Origin: JBDHUX01 sp039809405
Lineage (GTDB): Bacteria; Patescibacteriota; Gracilibacteria; Absconditabacterales; Absconditicoccaceae
NCBI GenBank assembly: GCA_039809405.1
Contig: JBDHUX010000045.1
Span: 1 to 8,069 of the forward strand
Reading direction: 5' to 3'
DNA length: 8,069 nt
Shown: piece by piece, positions 1 through 6,580 of the stretch
How the letters are laid out: every line of letters begins with the position of its first letter
Position numbering within the stretch: position 1 is the first letter of the stretch
Program-made: the position numbers and the translations under genes
Notes under the pieces: generated by a model
What the model was told of the DNA's origin: nothing
Databases searched by the model: none
The model's input: the letters and a program-made list of their open reading frames with translations, nothing else

Positions 1-285
1 TTCTCTTGGTTTGGAGTTAGAAGGAGTATTTTTTCGTATATTTACAAGTTTATCGTAGTCAGAGATAGTTGGTAATATAGTTGGCAATACCTCACTCATT
101 CTATTTTCTACAAATTCTCTTGGTTTGGAGTTAGAAAAAGTATCTTCTCGTATATTTACAAGTTTATCGTAGTCAGAGATAGTTGGTAATACCTCACTCA
201 TTCTATTTTCTACAAGTTCTCTTGGTTTGGAGTTAGAAGGAGTATTTTTTCGTATATTTACAAGTTTATCGTAGTCAGAGATAGT
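1..285 (-). repeat. In-gene tandem repeat, 102-bp (34-residue) unit
   Basis: Three head-to-tail copies are seen on the minus strand: copy 1 at 285-184, copy 2 at 183-70 and a partial copy 3 at 69-1. Copy 2 carries an extra 12 bp (81-70) encoding TILP, apparently a micro-duplication of its own end. Copies 1 and 3 are identical over the 69 bases they share. Copy 2 differs from copy 1 by four bases in the N-terminal half, all changing the protein (K to E, N to D, and a two-base P to F change). It also has an L to F change and one silent Leu change further on. All length changes keep the frame. Confidence 0.95.
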
Positions 286-477
286 TTTTAGATATCCTAT
301 AAGATCTTGTTCTGTACTGTAACTAACTCCGTCTATCATAGTAGATAGTTCTCCATTAAGTATAGAATTTATCTGTTCTTTTAATTGTGGATCACCATTT
401 AAGATAGATCTTACTTGATCTATAGGTTGTCGCTCTTTAGATTGTTGATTTAGAGTTGAGTTTTTGTTTTTTCCCAT
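1..477 (-). CDS. Hydrophilic tandem-repeat protein, N-terminal part (C-terminus beyond window)
   Basis: Starting at the ATG at 477 the frame stays open for 159 codons to the window edge, so the C-terminus is missing. I do not recognise a family. Residues 1-64 are polar, with two similar short segments (RSILNGDPQLKEQ and NSILNGELS). From residue 65 onward the protein consists of tandem 34-residue units beginning TISDYDKLVNIR and ending NRMSEVLP; two are complete and a third is cut by the edge. There is no signal peptide or membrane segment in the visible part. The five glycines are all GGN, with no UGA, although UGA is the commonest or a very common Gly codon in neighbouring genes; the sample is too small to prove foreign origin. 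A promoter-like sequence at 511-539 lies just upstream, and the gene is separated from the pilin-like gene by 88 nt, so it is probably its own transcription unit. Repeat architecture suggests a binding or surface/scaffold role, but this is inference. Confidence 0.75.
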   Translation of the reverse strand, partial: MGKNKNSTLNQQSKERQPIDQVRSILNGDPQLKEQINSILNGELSTMIDGVSYSTEQDLIGYLKTISDYDKLVNIRKNTPSNSKPRELVENRMSEVLPTISDYDKLVNIREDTFSNSKPREFVENRMSEVLPTILPTISDYDKLVNIRKNTPSNSKPRE

Positions 478-510
478 TATTTTTTATATATAAAAGTAAA
501 TAACCTATAC

Positions 511-539
511 ATTACTATTTTTTTATATTTATTTGTCAA
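511..539 (-). promoter_or_regulatory. Candidate promoter of the tandem-repeat protein gene
   Basis: A perfect -35 box, TTGACA, is read at 539-534. A 17-nt spacer then leads to AGTAAT at 516-511, which matches four of six consensus -10 bases. It sits in the 88-nt gap after the pilin-like gene stop, about 35 bases before the ATG. The -10 is weak, and the region is so AT-rich that alternative -10 boxes are possible. Confidence 0.45.
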
Positions 540-565
540 TAGATTTTTTATGATGATTTAAAATA

Positions 566-1231
566 CTAAGATATAACTCATAAACTATTTTTTGTAATAG
601 TAGTTGCAAGCTGAACTATAGCGAGAGCTCAGAGCGATATCAATAATCACACAAGTGCATATATCACTATATTCCTTGCTTTCTTTTGTTTACCCTCATC
701 ACCAAATGCCACAATATACATAATACCTCATATTATGACTATACCAACGGATAGTGCGACTCACACTCTTATTATTAGTTTTGTTATTCTGATAATATAT
801 GGTTGTTCTTTACTGTAGTCTATACCCTTCCTCTTCAGTAAGTCTCTTAGCTCATCTTCACTTACTCATCACTTTAATATATCTCTTATCTCATCTTCAC
901 TGAGTCATCATTGTAAAACATTTTTTACTTCGTCAATATCATCAAACGATACACCATCTTTTAGAAGATCATTTATTTTATTTAGATCATTAGTCATCTG
1001 ATTAACCTTGATGTCAAAATTCCATGTTGGATTAAATATCTCTCATCATATAGTTTGTGGTGTATTTCATTTTCATACTACATAGTCATGGTTCCTTGCC
1101 TCTTCAAAAGCTTGATTTAATAGATCATAACTTGGGTTTCCATCCGCACTAGTTATACTAGGGAACATCACAGAAAAAAATCATCAAAACATGACGATAA
1201 ATAAACATATATATAATCTGACTCTTTTCAT
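566..1231 (-). CDS. Pilin-like two-helix membrane protein (VirB2/TrbC-like, CPR type)
   Basis: Read with UGA as Gly the product is 221 residues. Residues 1-29 look like a signal peptide or signal anchor (KRVR, a hydrophobic run, then SITSA). Residues 35-107 are polar. Residues 108-133 hold two 13-residue units, GGLSEDEIRDILK and GGVSEDELRDLLK, with a looser third copy before them. The C-terminal third has two membrane helices, about 152-175 and 186-208, with the pattern IIGGIMYIVAFGDEGKQKKARNI between them, followed by VIYALVGLLIS. This two-helix layout with GG(I)MY and a short Lys-rich loop is typical of the VirB2/TrbC-like pilin-like proteins annotated in many CPR genomes. The role is therefore likely a surface fibre or membrane-channel subunit, but no other conjugation gene is visible. 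Fifteen of 22 glycines use UGA. The stop is TAG. It lies 27 nt after the coiled-coil gene and is probably cotranscribed with it. Confidence 0.85.
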
Positions 1232-1258
1232 ACACTCGGATAAGTTTTATAGGTAAAA

Positions 1259-1678
1259 TTAGAGATTTTTTAGTAAGTTTTCTGCAGCTATATTATCCTG
1301 ATTTTGTGCAGCTGCTTCCTCTTCCTTGGCTTTCTGCAAGGCCATAGATTGATTCACTTGATTTCGTTTCATAAGATATTTCTTTTTTATATCTATTTTC
1401 TTATCTTCATAATTCTGTTGTAATTCATCAAATTTTTTCTTTTCAGTATCGAGTATGCCTCTAAGTTTATCTAATTGTTCATTGTTCATAACAGGCAAAA
1501 GTGAAAATCGACTTTGCTTATCCTCTTTGACATTTATAGTCCTGCTATTTAAAATAAGAGTTATAAGTTCAGGCATACTTTGTATATATTCCACTGGTAT
1601 ATCATACTCCATAACTTTTTCCCACAGATCTTGTGGAAGGTATTTATGTACATAGTCTTGGAATTTTTGATCTGTCAT
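1259..1678 (-). CDS. Small coiled-coil protein of unknown function
   Basis: The product is 139 residues from the ATG at 1678. A TTG two codons upstream (1684) is possible but has no support over ATG. No family is recognised. Residues 1-60 are mixed polar/hydrophobic. A segment SRFSLLPVMNNEQLDKLRGIL follows at about 57-77; then residues 78-120 form a strongly charged, heptad-like helix (EKKKFDELQQNYEDKKIDIKKKY). The end is Ala/Glu/Gln-rich. There is no signal peptide or membrane helix, so it is probably cytoplasmic. It contains a single glycine, coded by GGN, so it has no in-frame UGA and stays intact under the standard code. It is the first gene behind the consensus promoter at 1714-1742 and is followed 27 nt later by the pilin-like gene, which suggests a shared role, perhaps as a cytoplasmic partner. 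That link is inference from position only. Confidence 0.85.
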   Translation of the reverse strand: MTDQKFQDYVHKYLPQDLWEKVMEYDIPVEYIQSMPELITLILNSRTINVKEDKQSRFSLLPVMNNEQLDKLRGILDTEKKKFDELQQNYEDKKIDIKKKYLMKRNQVNQSMALQKAKEEEAAAQNQDNIAAENLLKNL

Positions 1679-1713
1679 CTTCAATTACTTAAAAATAAAA
1701 TATATTTATTTCA

Positions 1714-1742
1714 ATTATAATCAAAATAATCAAGTTTGTCAA
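1714..1742 (-). promoter_or_regulatory. Consensus housekeeping-sigma promoter
   Basis: On the minus strand TTGACA is read at 1742-1737, followed by a 17-nt spacer and TATAAT at 1719-1714. Both hexamers and the spacing match the bacterial consensus exactly. Transcription should begin near 1707, about 30 nt before the ATG of the coiled-coil gene, and should cover that gene and the pilin-like gene. A perfect promoter suggests strong, largely unregulated expression. Confidence 0.8.
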
Positions 1743-1791
1743 ATAAACGATACTTAAATGGCTAAAATTGCAAATATCACAAACAAATACT

Positions 1792-2001
1792 CTATAAAGT
1801 GGTAGTATCATCTATTCAAGACACTTCTTCAAGTAATTTTTCCGCTTTGATCTCGTCTTGTAATTTTTTCGGGGATTCTTTTTCTGCAAGCTTTTTAAGA
1901 TTTTGACTAGTTTTCTTAAGTTTTTTTTTGATCTGTTCTAGTATATACCTGGGTGTTTTTGAGCTTGATCATCAGCTATAAGTTCACATTATATCAGCCA
2001 T
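1792..2001 (-). CDS. Small Lys-rich protein overlapping the end of tilS
   Basis: With UGA as Gly the frame from the ATG at 2001 encodes 69 residues and ends in TAG at 1792. I do not recognise it. It begins MADIMGTYSGGSSSKTPRY, a Gly/Ser-rich start with three of its four glycines from UGA. It continues as a single amphipathic, highly basic helix (LEQIKKKLKKTSQNLKKL) with a more acidic tail. The start lies inside tilS, overlapping its last 26 nt in another frame, so translation may be coupled to TilS termination. The unbroken frame through four UGA codons and coding-like composition argue that it is real, but the gene is short and the family unknown. A nucleic-acid or ribosome-binding role would suit the charge, but this is a guess. 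Confidence 0.6.
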
Positions 2002-3211
2002 TTAGTTTTTTTTGAATTAAATCTATATATATGTATACAATCTGATTTTGCAATGTATCAACAACTGCTGGTACAAAATCTCTTATGAATATAGGTATCT
2101 TACTATTCAGTAGGTATTTGGATAAATTTTTGGATTTGTATTTGTATGATTTTAGATCTTTAGATAGATAAAGTACATCACTCTGATTATACTCATATCA
2201 TCATGACATATCTATCTGCTCTTGCCGCCAAAATAATATCTTATCTTGATTATATTGGTCATTTGGTATTATAGAGTATAGGTGCCCATGTGATTTGTAA
2301 AATATGATCTTTTGGAGTTGTTTCTTACCAGCATTATTTCAAACAGCAAATCTATATAAATCTTCAAGTTTAGATTTAGTGATGTTGTTATAAGTTGTAA
2401 ATTTTTTGAATAATTTTACAAACATAGATACACTCCAATTTCACTCGCACCTATAAAGGTCTCGTCAAAAAAATGACGGTAATTCTATCTTAGTAAGTCT
2501 CCCATCTCATCTTTTCCTACTCTTAATATAGTTTTTATCTTCTAGATTTTCTATTTTATTATATATACGATCCATAGATTTCCAGAAGTTTTTGCCATTA
2601 TCCGTGTTTATCTTATCAAGAAATCATATGATATATTTTCTAATTTTATTTCTAAGTGAGATATTTTCATCAAAATTAGTTCTATCAATAAAATAATATA
2701 GTTTTTTTTCATCACAGTATTTTTGTATATCTACCTTGGTTGTGTGTAATAATGGTCTAATTATTGTGTATCTGTCACGACCTTCCACTTGCCTCATATT
2801 TAAAAATCATCATAAGTCAGATCATCTTATCATATTTAGTATAGTAGTCTCATACCTATCAGTTAAATTATGTCATGTTATCATAAATTTAAATCAGTGC
2901 TCAGATATAATATTATCAAAAAACTCTCGCCTACTTTTTCTTAGTGTCGCTTCATCATGTTCTGATCATGTAAATCTACCTAGTAGCGTATTTTTATAAT
3001 GACTTGAGATATAATCCGACTCTTCTTTACTCTCCTCTCTAACTCCATGATCAAAGTAAGCAATAAATATATTGTTTGTATCCCAATTTTGTTGTAAGAA
3101 AAAGTTATATAATATATCATAAGTTGCTACACTGTCCGGCCCACCAGAAAATCATATCAATACTTTTTGATTTTGTATCTGTAACAAAGACTCTTTATAA
3201 TCTACTATCAT
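1976..3211 (-). CDS. tilS: tRNA(Ile)-lysidine synthetase TilS
   Basis: TilS ligates lysine to C34 of the CAU-anticodon tRNA-Ile using ATP, so that the tRNA reads AUA and is charged with Ile. The frame encodes 411 residues, the usual size. The N-terminal PP-loop ATPase signature SGGPDS is at residues 22-27. It is followed by DHGVREES (54-61), RKSRREFF (91-98), GHNLTDRYET (113-122), RGSDLGG (129-135), RPLLHTTK (152-159) and DRTNFDENISLRNKIR (176-191), the full set expected of TilS. About fifteen UGA codons are in frame, including those for the conserved glycines 113 and 130. A C-terminal half of about 210 residues, rich in Lys and Tyr, is less conserved and presumably binds tRNA. It starts 20 nt after the stop of the 111-residue protein gene without a clear ribosome binding site and ends in TAG, overlapping the next small gene. 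AUA is very frequent in all genes here, so TilS should be essential. Confidence 0.95.
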
Positions 3212-3231
3212 AAAGTCGGTGTAATATAAAA

Positions 3232-3567
3232 TTACTTTATAGTATCATAAATTTGATCGGTCGTATGATTAATCTTATCTGCAAAATTATCATTAATTTT
3301 ACTTTGTAAGATTGTCAAATCTTCATCAGAAAAGTCATGATTCGTATGTCATATATAATAAGGAAATCAAAATTTTCAATCTTCATTTGATCTTGACTCA
3401 AATATCACTATACCAACCTCATCAGTTATATACACTCTTCATGGAGCGATATATCATTTATTATTTGGATCTGGTATGGCCTCAATAAAGTATTTCTTTC
3501 ATTTGTGTTCAAATCAGGAACTTGTTTCTATATGATCAAAACTATCATCGTTATGGGTTTTTAACAT
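3232..3567 (-). CDS. Hypothetical protein, 111 residues
   Basis: The frame from the ATG at 3567 to the TAA at 3232 contains six in-frame UGA codons read as Gly. The product is not recognised. It is acidic overall, with a His/Asp-rich start (MLKTHNDDSFDHIE). Residues 18-75 look beta-rich (KKYFIEAIPDP, GRVYITDEVGIVIFESR, FGFPYYIGHTNH), and the C-terminal helix begins at about DFSDEDLTILQSKIN. There is no signal peptide or membrane helix, so it is probably a small cytoplasmic domain. It precedes tilS by 20 nt and probably shares its transcript. A link to tRNA modification is suggested only by position. The start is supported by candidate promoters upstream and by being the first ATG after the intergenic region. 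Confidence 0.75.
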
Positions 3568-3610
3568 CCAAAAGTATATTGTAATTTAATAAATAAAATT
3601 ATGTAATTAG

Positions 3611-3640
3611 CTTATAATATAAATTAACAATTTATCACAA
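3611..3640 (-). promoter_or_regulatory. Candidate promoter of the 111-residue protein-tilS unit
   Basis: TTGTGA is read at 3640-3635 and TATAAG at 3616-3611, with an 18-nt spacer, in the gap between the metallopeptidase gene and the 111-residue protein gene. A second -10-like TATACT lies only a few bases before the ATG. The AT-richness of the gap makes chance matches likely. Confidence 0.3.
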
Positions 3641-3686
3641 AAAATCAAACTTATATAAATAATTTAAATATAGGCTTATAAATATA

Positions 3687-3705
3687 TGATAACAAATAGT
3701 TATCA
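3687..3705 (-). terminator. Short hairpin directly after the metallopeptidase stop codon
   Basis: A perfect inverted repeat, TGATAAC-TATTT-GTTATCA (7-bp stem, 5-nt loop), begins at the base next to the TAG of the metallopeptidase gene. The bases that follow are AT-rich but not a clean U-tract. It could be a weak terminator, an mRNA end-stabilising hairpin, or an operator for the downstream unit; the stem has only two G-C pairs. Confidence 0.35.
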
Positions 3706-4824
3706 CTATGACATATACTGTAAATCAAAGATCTTAATCCTTCACAGGAATAGCTTATCTAGATCTCATCACTTGATAATAAAGTTACATATATCATGAA
3801 AACCATCAAAGTATATCTTGTCTTTATAGAATACACAGTGGTTATCTACATTTATAAGTCATCTTTTCCACCTCAATAAAGACCGGAATATATTTTCATT
3901 TTTTTTATATTTAGTTGATCTAAGTAGTTCTACGCCATCAGACCGATTTAGATTATGTAGTTCGTATCATAGCTGATAGCTACTCTCTAACCTATCATAT
4001 GTGTCTTTGTATCACTCATATCTTGCTCATTGAAAAGTTGCAATACCCTCTTCTGTCGATAGATAGTAGCCAGTACCTCATTTCAATATATAGAATTCTG
4101 TATTGCTAGCGTGAGCCCATCTATTTAGGTGTCCATATATCTCGTGCAATACACTTATTATTAGTGATGATATATCATAATCTGATTTTTCATTTATATA
4201 TATAACTGGTCTCTCTCATATACTCACTTGCATATTTGTCCTTCACAAATCTTGAAATTTTAACTTGAAATCAATTATACCTACTTTGCCTAGACTATGT
4301 TCGATTATTTTTTTTAGGTCTTTTTTATCTATCAGTTCGCTTTGCTCGTGTGATTTAATTATCTTATCTGACAAGAAGTCTCATATATTGGTTATACTAT
4401 AAGATAGCAAGTTTTTATGGTCAAGTTTAAGTGATTTATGGTCTGCGAACTTACCAAACAAAATTTGATTATGATATACTATCTTATCAATATCCTGATG
4501 GTGATATGCCATGACTAGTTTAAATTTATGCTCCAACTCTTGTACTTTTTCATACATCATCTTAGTCAGATTATCTCCATATCTATCCATATAACTACCT
4601 AGTTTGGTATATAGTTCTTTAATATAATCAAGCACATCTCATATAGCTTGAATATGTCTTTCATTATATAAAAATACTGGTTTATAAAGTCCATCTTTGT
4701 CAATAAATTTTTCTAATTCATCAAATTTATTTATAGGGTCTATAAACCTCAATATATCCGACTTAATACTTAGATCAGATATATTTTTATCCAACTTGCG
4801 ATGTTTATCGTCTATATATTTCAT
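3706..4824 (-). CDS. DUF1704/MATCAP-like zinc metallocarboxypeptidase
   Basis: With UGA as Gly the product is 372 residues. Residues 1-160 are helical and charged. The catalytic region has HEIYGH at 227-232, an HExxxH zinc site, and TEEGIA at 257-262. This last corresponds to the EGLA-type motif in which the Glu is the third zinc ligand in DUF1704 proteins (MATCAP / QEGLA-motif family). Further on, RWKRGLINVDNHCVFYKD followed by IYFDGFHD matches the characteristic C-terminal RG...FxKDxxYxxG block. Eukaryotic members (MATCAP) remove the C-terminal tyrosine of tubulin; bacterial substrates are unknown. There is no signal peptide, so it is probably cytoplasmic. About twelve glycines are UGA, including the first Gly of the GGTG before the second motif. 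The start is the first ATG after an in-frame TAG at 4897; a TTG two codons earlier is an alternative. It follows the pilus platform gene by 92 nt and ends in TAG. Confidence 0.85.
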
Positions 4825-4916
4825 AAACAAGTATATATAATATCTGGAAACGATACTTTTATAATAGGTATGAGCATGTATTTTAGTATTTTTGCCCTAA
4901 CTTTTGTCATAAAGTT

Positions 4917-6011
4917 TTACGTGGCTACTGTAGCTCCATCTATGATGCTCCCTATTACTCCAAATACGCTTACGGCTATAAGGAGTATAATCATACCAAC
5001 AAATACTATCAGTATAGGTTCTATAACTTTGGATATATCATTTAGTCACTTTTCTAGATCCTCTTGATATAGATTTATAATATTATCCACTGCAGATGGG
5101 ATATTGGCGGTTTGTTCTCCTACCTTAAATAACAATATCGCATCATATGGTATGACATTTGGATAAAATAGCATATTTTGATTTATGCTCTCTCATTTTT
5201 TGATACCTGACACAAGATCATTTATCATACTCTTGTACATAGGGACATTCATTATATTTTTCAAAAATCAAAGCACATCTACATAGTTCATACCAGACTG
5301 TATGAGTAATCTCATATATCTGAAAAATCTTATTAAGTGATATTCTTTAATTAATCTACCGAATCATGGCAACCCAAATAGAAATTGATATAAACTACTC
5401 TTGCCATAATCAGTACTGACAAATATAGCACCAGATATAACAATAAGTATAAAGATTATAATTAGTGATTGTATATTGCCAGATAAGAAATTAGTTAGAT
5501 TCATCATCATCTGAGTTGTCCATGGTATATCAGCATCAAAATTTGCTACTAAATCAAATATCTGTGGCATCACTTTGAGAAATAAAAATAACACAGCTAC
5601 TACAGACAAAGTTACGAGAAGTACAGGATATATCATAGCAGATGTATACTTACCTTTTATGGTGCGAAGAAATTCATACTCATTAGCCAGAAACCTAAGT
5701 ACGTTAATTAATTCACCGCTACCCTCTCAAGATCTTATTATATTCACATCTCATTCATCAAAATACTGGTAACATCTCATAAGCGATCTACTAAAACTAT
5801 CTCCAGTTTTCAAGTTTTCATATATTTTAGCACAAATCATCTTAACAGCATAATTTGGACTTGTGTCTCATATGGTTTTAACTGCATCTACAATATTCAC
5901 TCATCACTCAAGTAGATAAGATAACTCTCTGAATAAAAAAATTTTATCTTTTATACTAAAATCAGATTTTTCTTTATAATTAATAAATCTATTTATCAGG
6001 TTTTCTATCAT
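4917..6011 (-). CDS. Type II secretion / type IV pilus inner-membrane platform protein (GspF/PilC family)
   Basis: The inner-membrane platform protein works with an assembly ATPase to build or retract type IV pili or a type II pseudopilus. The 364-residue product has the duplicated T2SF layout. The first domain spans about 22-150, with FRELSYLLEGGVNIVDAV and IIRSGEGSGELINVL. The second spans about 225-350, with FFRYMRLLIQSGMNYVDVL and FKVGEQTANIPSAVDN. Three membrane helices lie at about 125-147, 181-200 and 330-355, as in GspF/PilC. It is slightly shorter than typical PilC (about 400) because the N-terminal extension is short. Nine UGA codons are in frame, one of them for the conserved Gly of SGEGSGE. 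The ATG at 6011 shares a base with the TAA of the preceding gene (TAATG), and the frame upstream is closed by TAA, so the start is firm. No pilus ATPase, PilM-type or prepilin peptidase gene is in the window. The stop is TAA. Confidence 0.93.
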
Positions 6012-6445
6012 TACGGTATATTCGTTATGGATAATACTCTCTCGGTGGACTTATTATAGATGGTTACATCAGATATATTTATCTTATCTCTATCGCCTTT
6101 ATATCATATGGTGGTAATTTTATCATATTTATCAAATTTTATAGGTCCATCTATATCTACTTTATATATATTTGAAGATATGCTGTCGTATTGTAAATCG
6201 CCCATATCAACTTGAACTTTATCCGGATTGAATATAACTATAAATGTTAATCTATCTCATATAATACTGCTATTGGCAGTAATATCTACTGTGCCATTTT
6301 TAGTTTGGTAGTAAACATCTCACCTTACGTCATATCCGCCACCTATATCAGCTCTTATGTCTCATCGTATCATTGGATGCGCAGACAAGAAAAACCCAAA
6401 TCATATCATCACTCATGTAAATACTAGAATTATATATTTTTTCAT
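6011..6445 (-). CDS. Small membrane-anchored or exported beta-rich protein upstream of the pilus platform gene
   Basis: The 144-residue product starts MKKYIILVFTGVMIGFGFFL, an uncleaved signal anchor or signal peptide, followed by AHPM. The rest is predicted beta-rich from its alternating pattern, with segments RLTFIVIFNPDKVQVDMGD and VTIYNKSTERVLSI. The pattern GDRLTFIVIFNPDKVQV resembles the start of cohesin-type or similar Ig-like sandwich domains, but this is tentative and no family is firmly recognised. Six UGA codons are in frame. The stop TAA overlaps the ATG of the GspF/PilC-family gene by one base (TAATG), implying translational coupling and a shared function. It is probably a periplasmic or outer-face component of the pilus or secretion machine. 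A candidate promoter lies at 6522-6550, about 75 nt upstream. Confidence 0.8.
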
Positions 6446-6521
6446 TTTTATTGGCAATCTAAAGTAGTTAACAAAACTTATACCAAGTAAATATTATATA
6501 ATCTGAAGATATTCCAAAGAT

Positions 6522-6550
6522 ATTATAATCATAACTTATCAAAAATGCAA
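6522..6550 (-). promoter_or_regulatory. Candidate promoter of the exported-protein/pilus-platform pair
   Basis: TTGCAT is read at 6550-6545, followed by a 17-nt spacer and a perfect TATAAT at 6527-6522. It lies in the 135-nt gap between the Rel/SpoT gene stop and the ATG at 6445. The -35 matches only three consensus positions, but the -10 and the spacing are ideal. Confidence 0.5.
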
Positions 6551-6580
6551 ATCATAAATATTATAACTACACTATGACAT

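Noticed and set aside
1..285. CRISPR array suggested by regular repeats.
   Set aside because: Repeats are contiguous, 102 bp long, with no unique spacers, and lie in frame inside a coding sequence.
2736..2999. Plus-strand open frame of 87 codons opposite tilS, and other plus-strand frames.
   Set aside because: They lie antisense to well-supported genes, match no family and have no start signals; they are shadows of the minus-strand coding pattern.
4381..4830. Two separate small proteins (63 and 84 residues) at 4830-4639 and 4635-4381.
   Set aside because: They are adjacent pieces of one metallopeptidase frame split at UGA; read with UGA as Gly they join seamlessly.
4812..4910. A 32-residue frame (MTKVRAKILKY...) in the gap after the GspF/PilC-family gene, overlapping the start of the metallopeptidase gene.
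   Set aside because: Too short, overlaps a real start, no ribosome binding site and no recognisable family; likely chance.
4898..4919. AACTTT...AAAGTT inverted repeat after the GspF/PilC-family gene stop as a terminator.
   Set aside because: Only a 6-bp AT-rich stem with a 6-nt loop and no U-tract; expected by chance in this composition.
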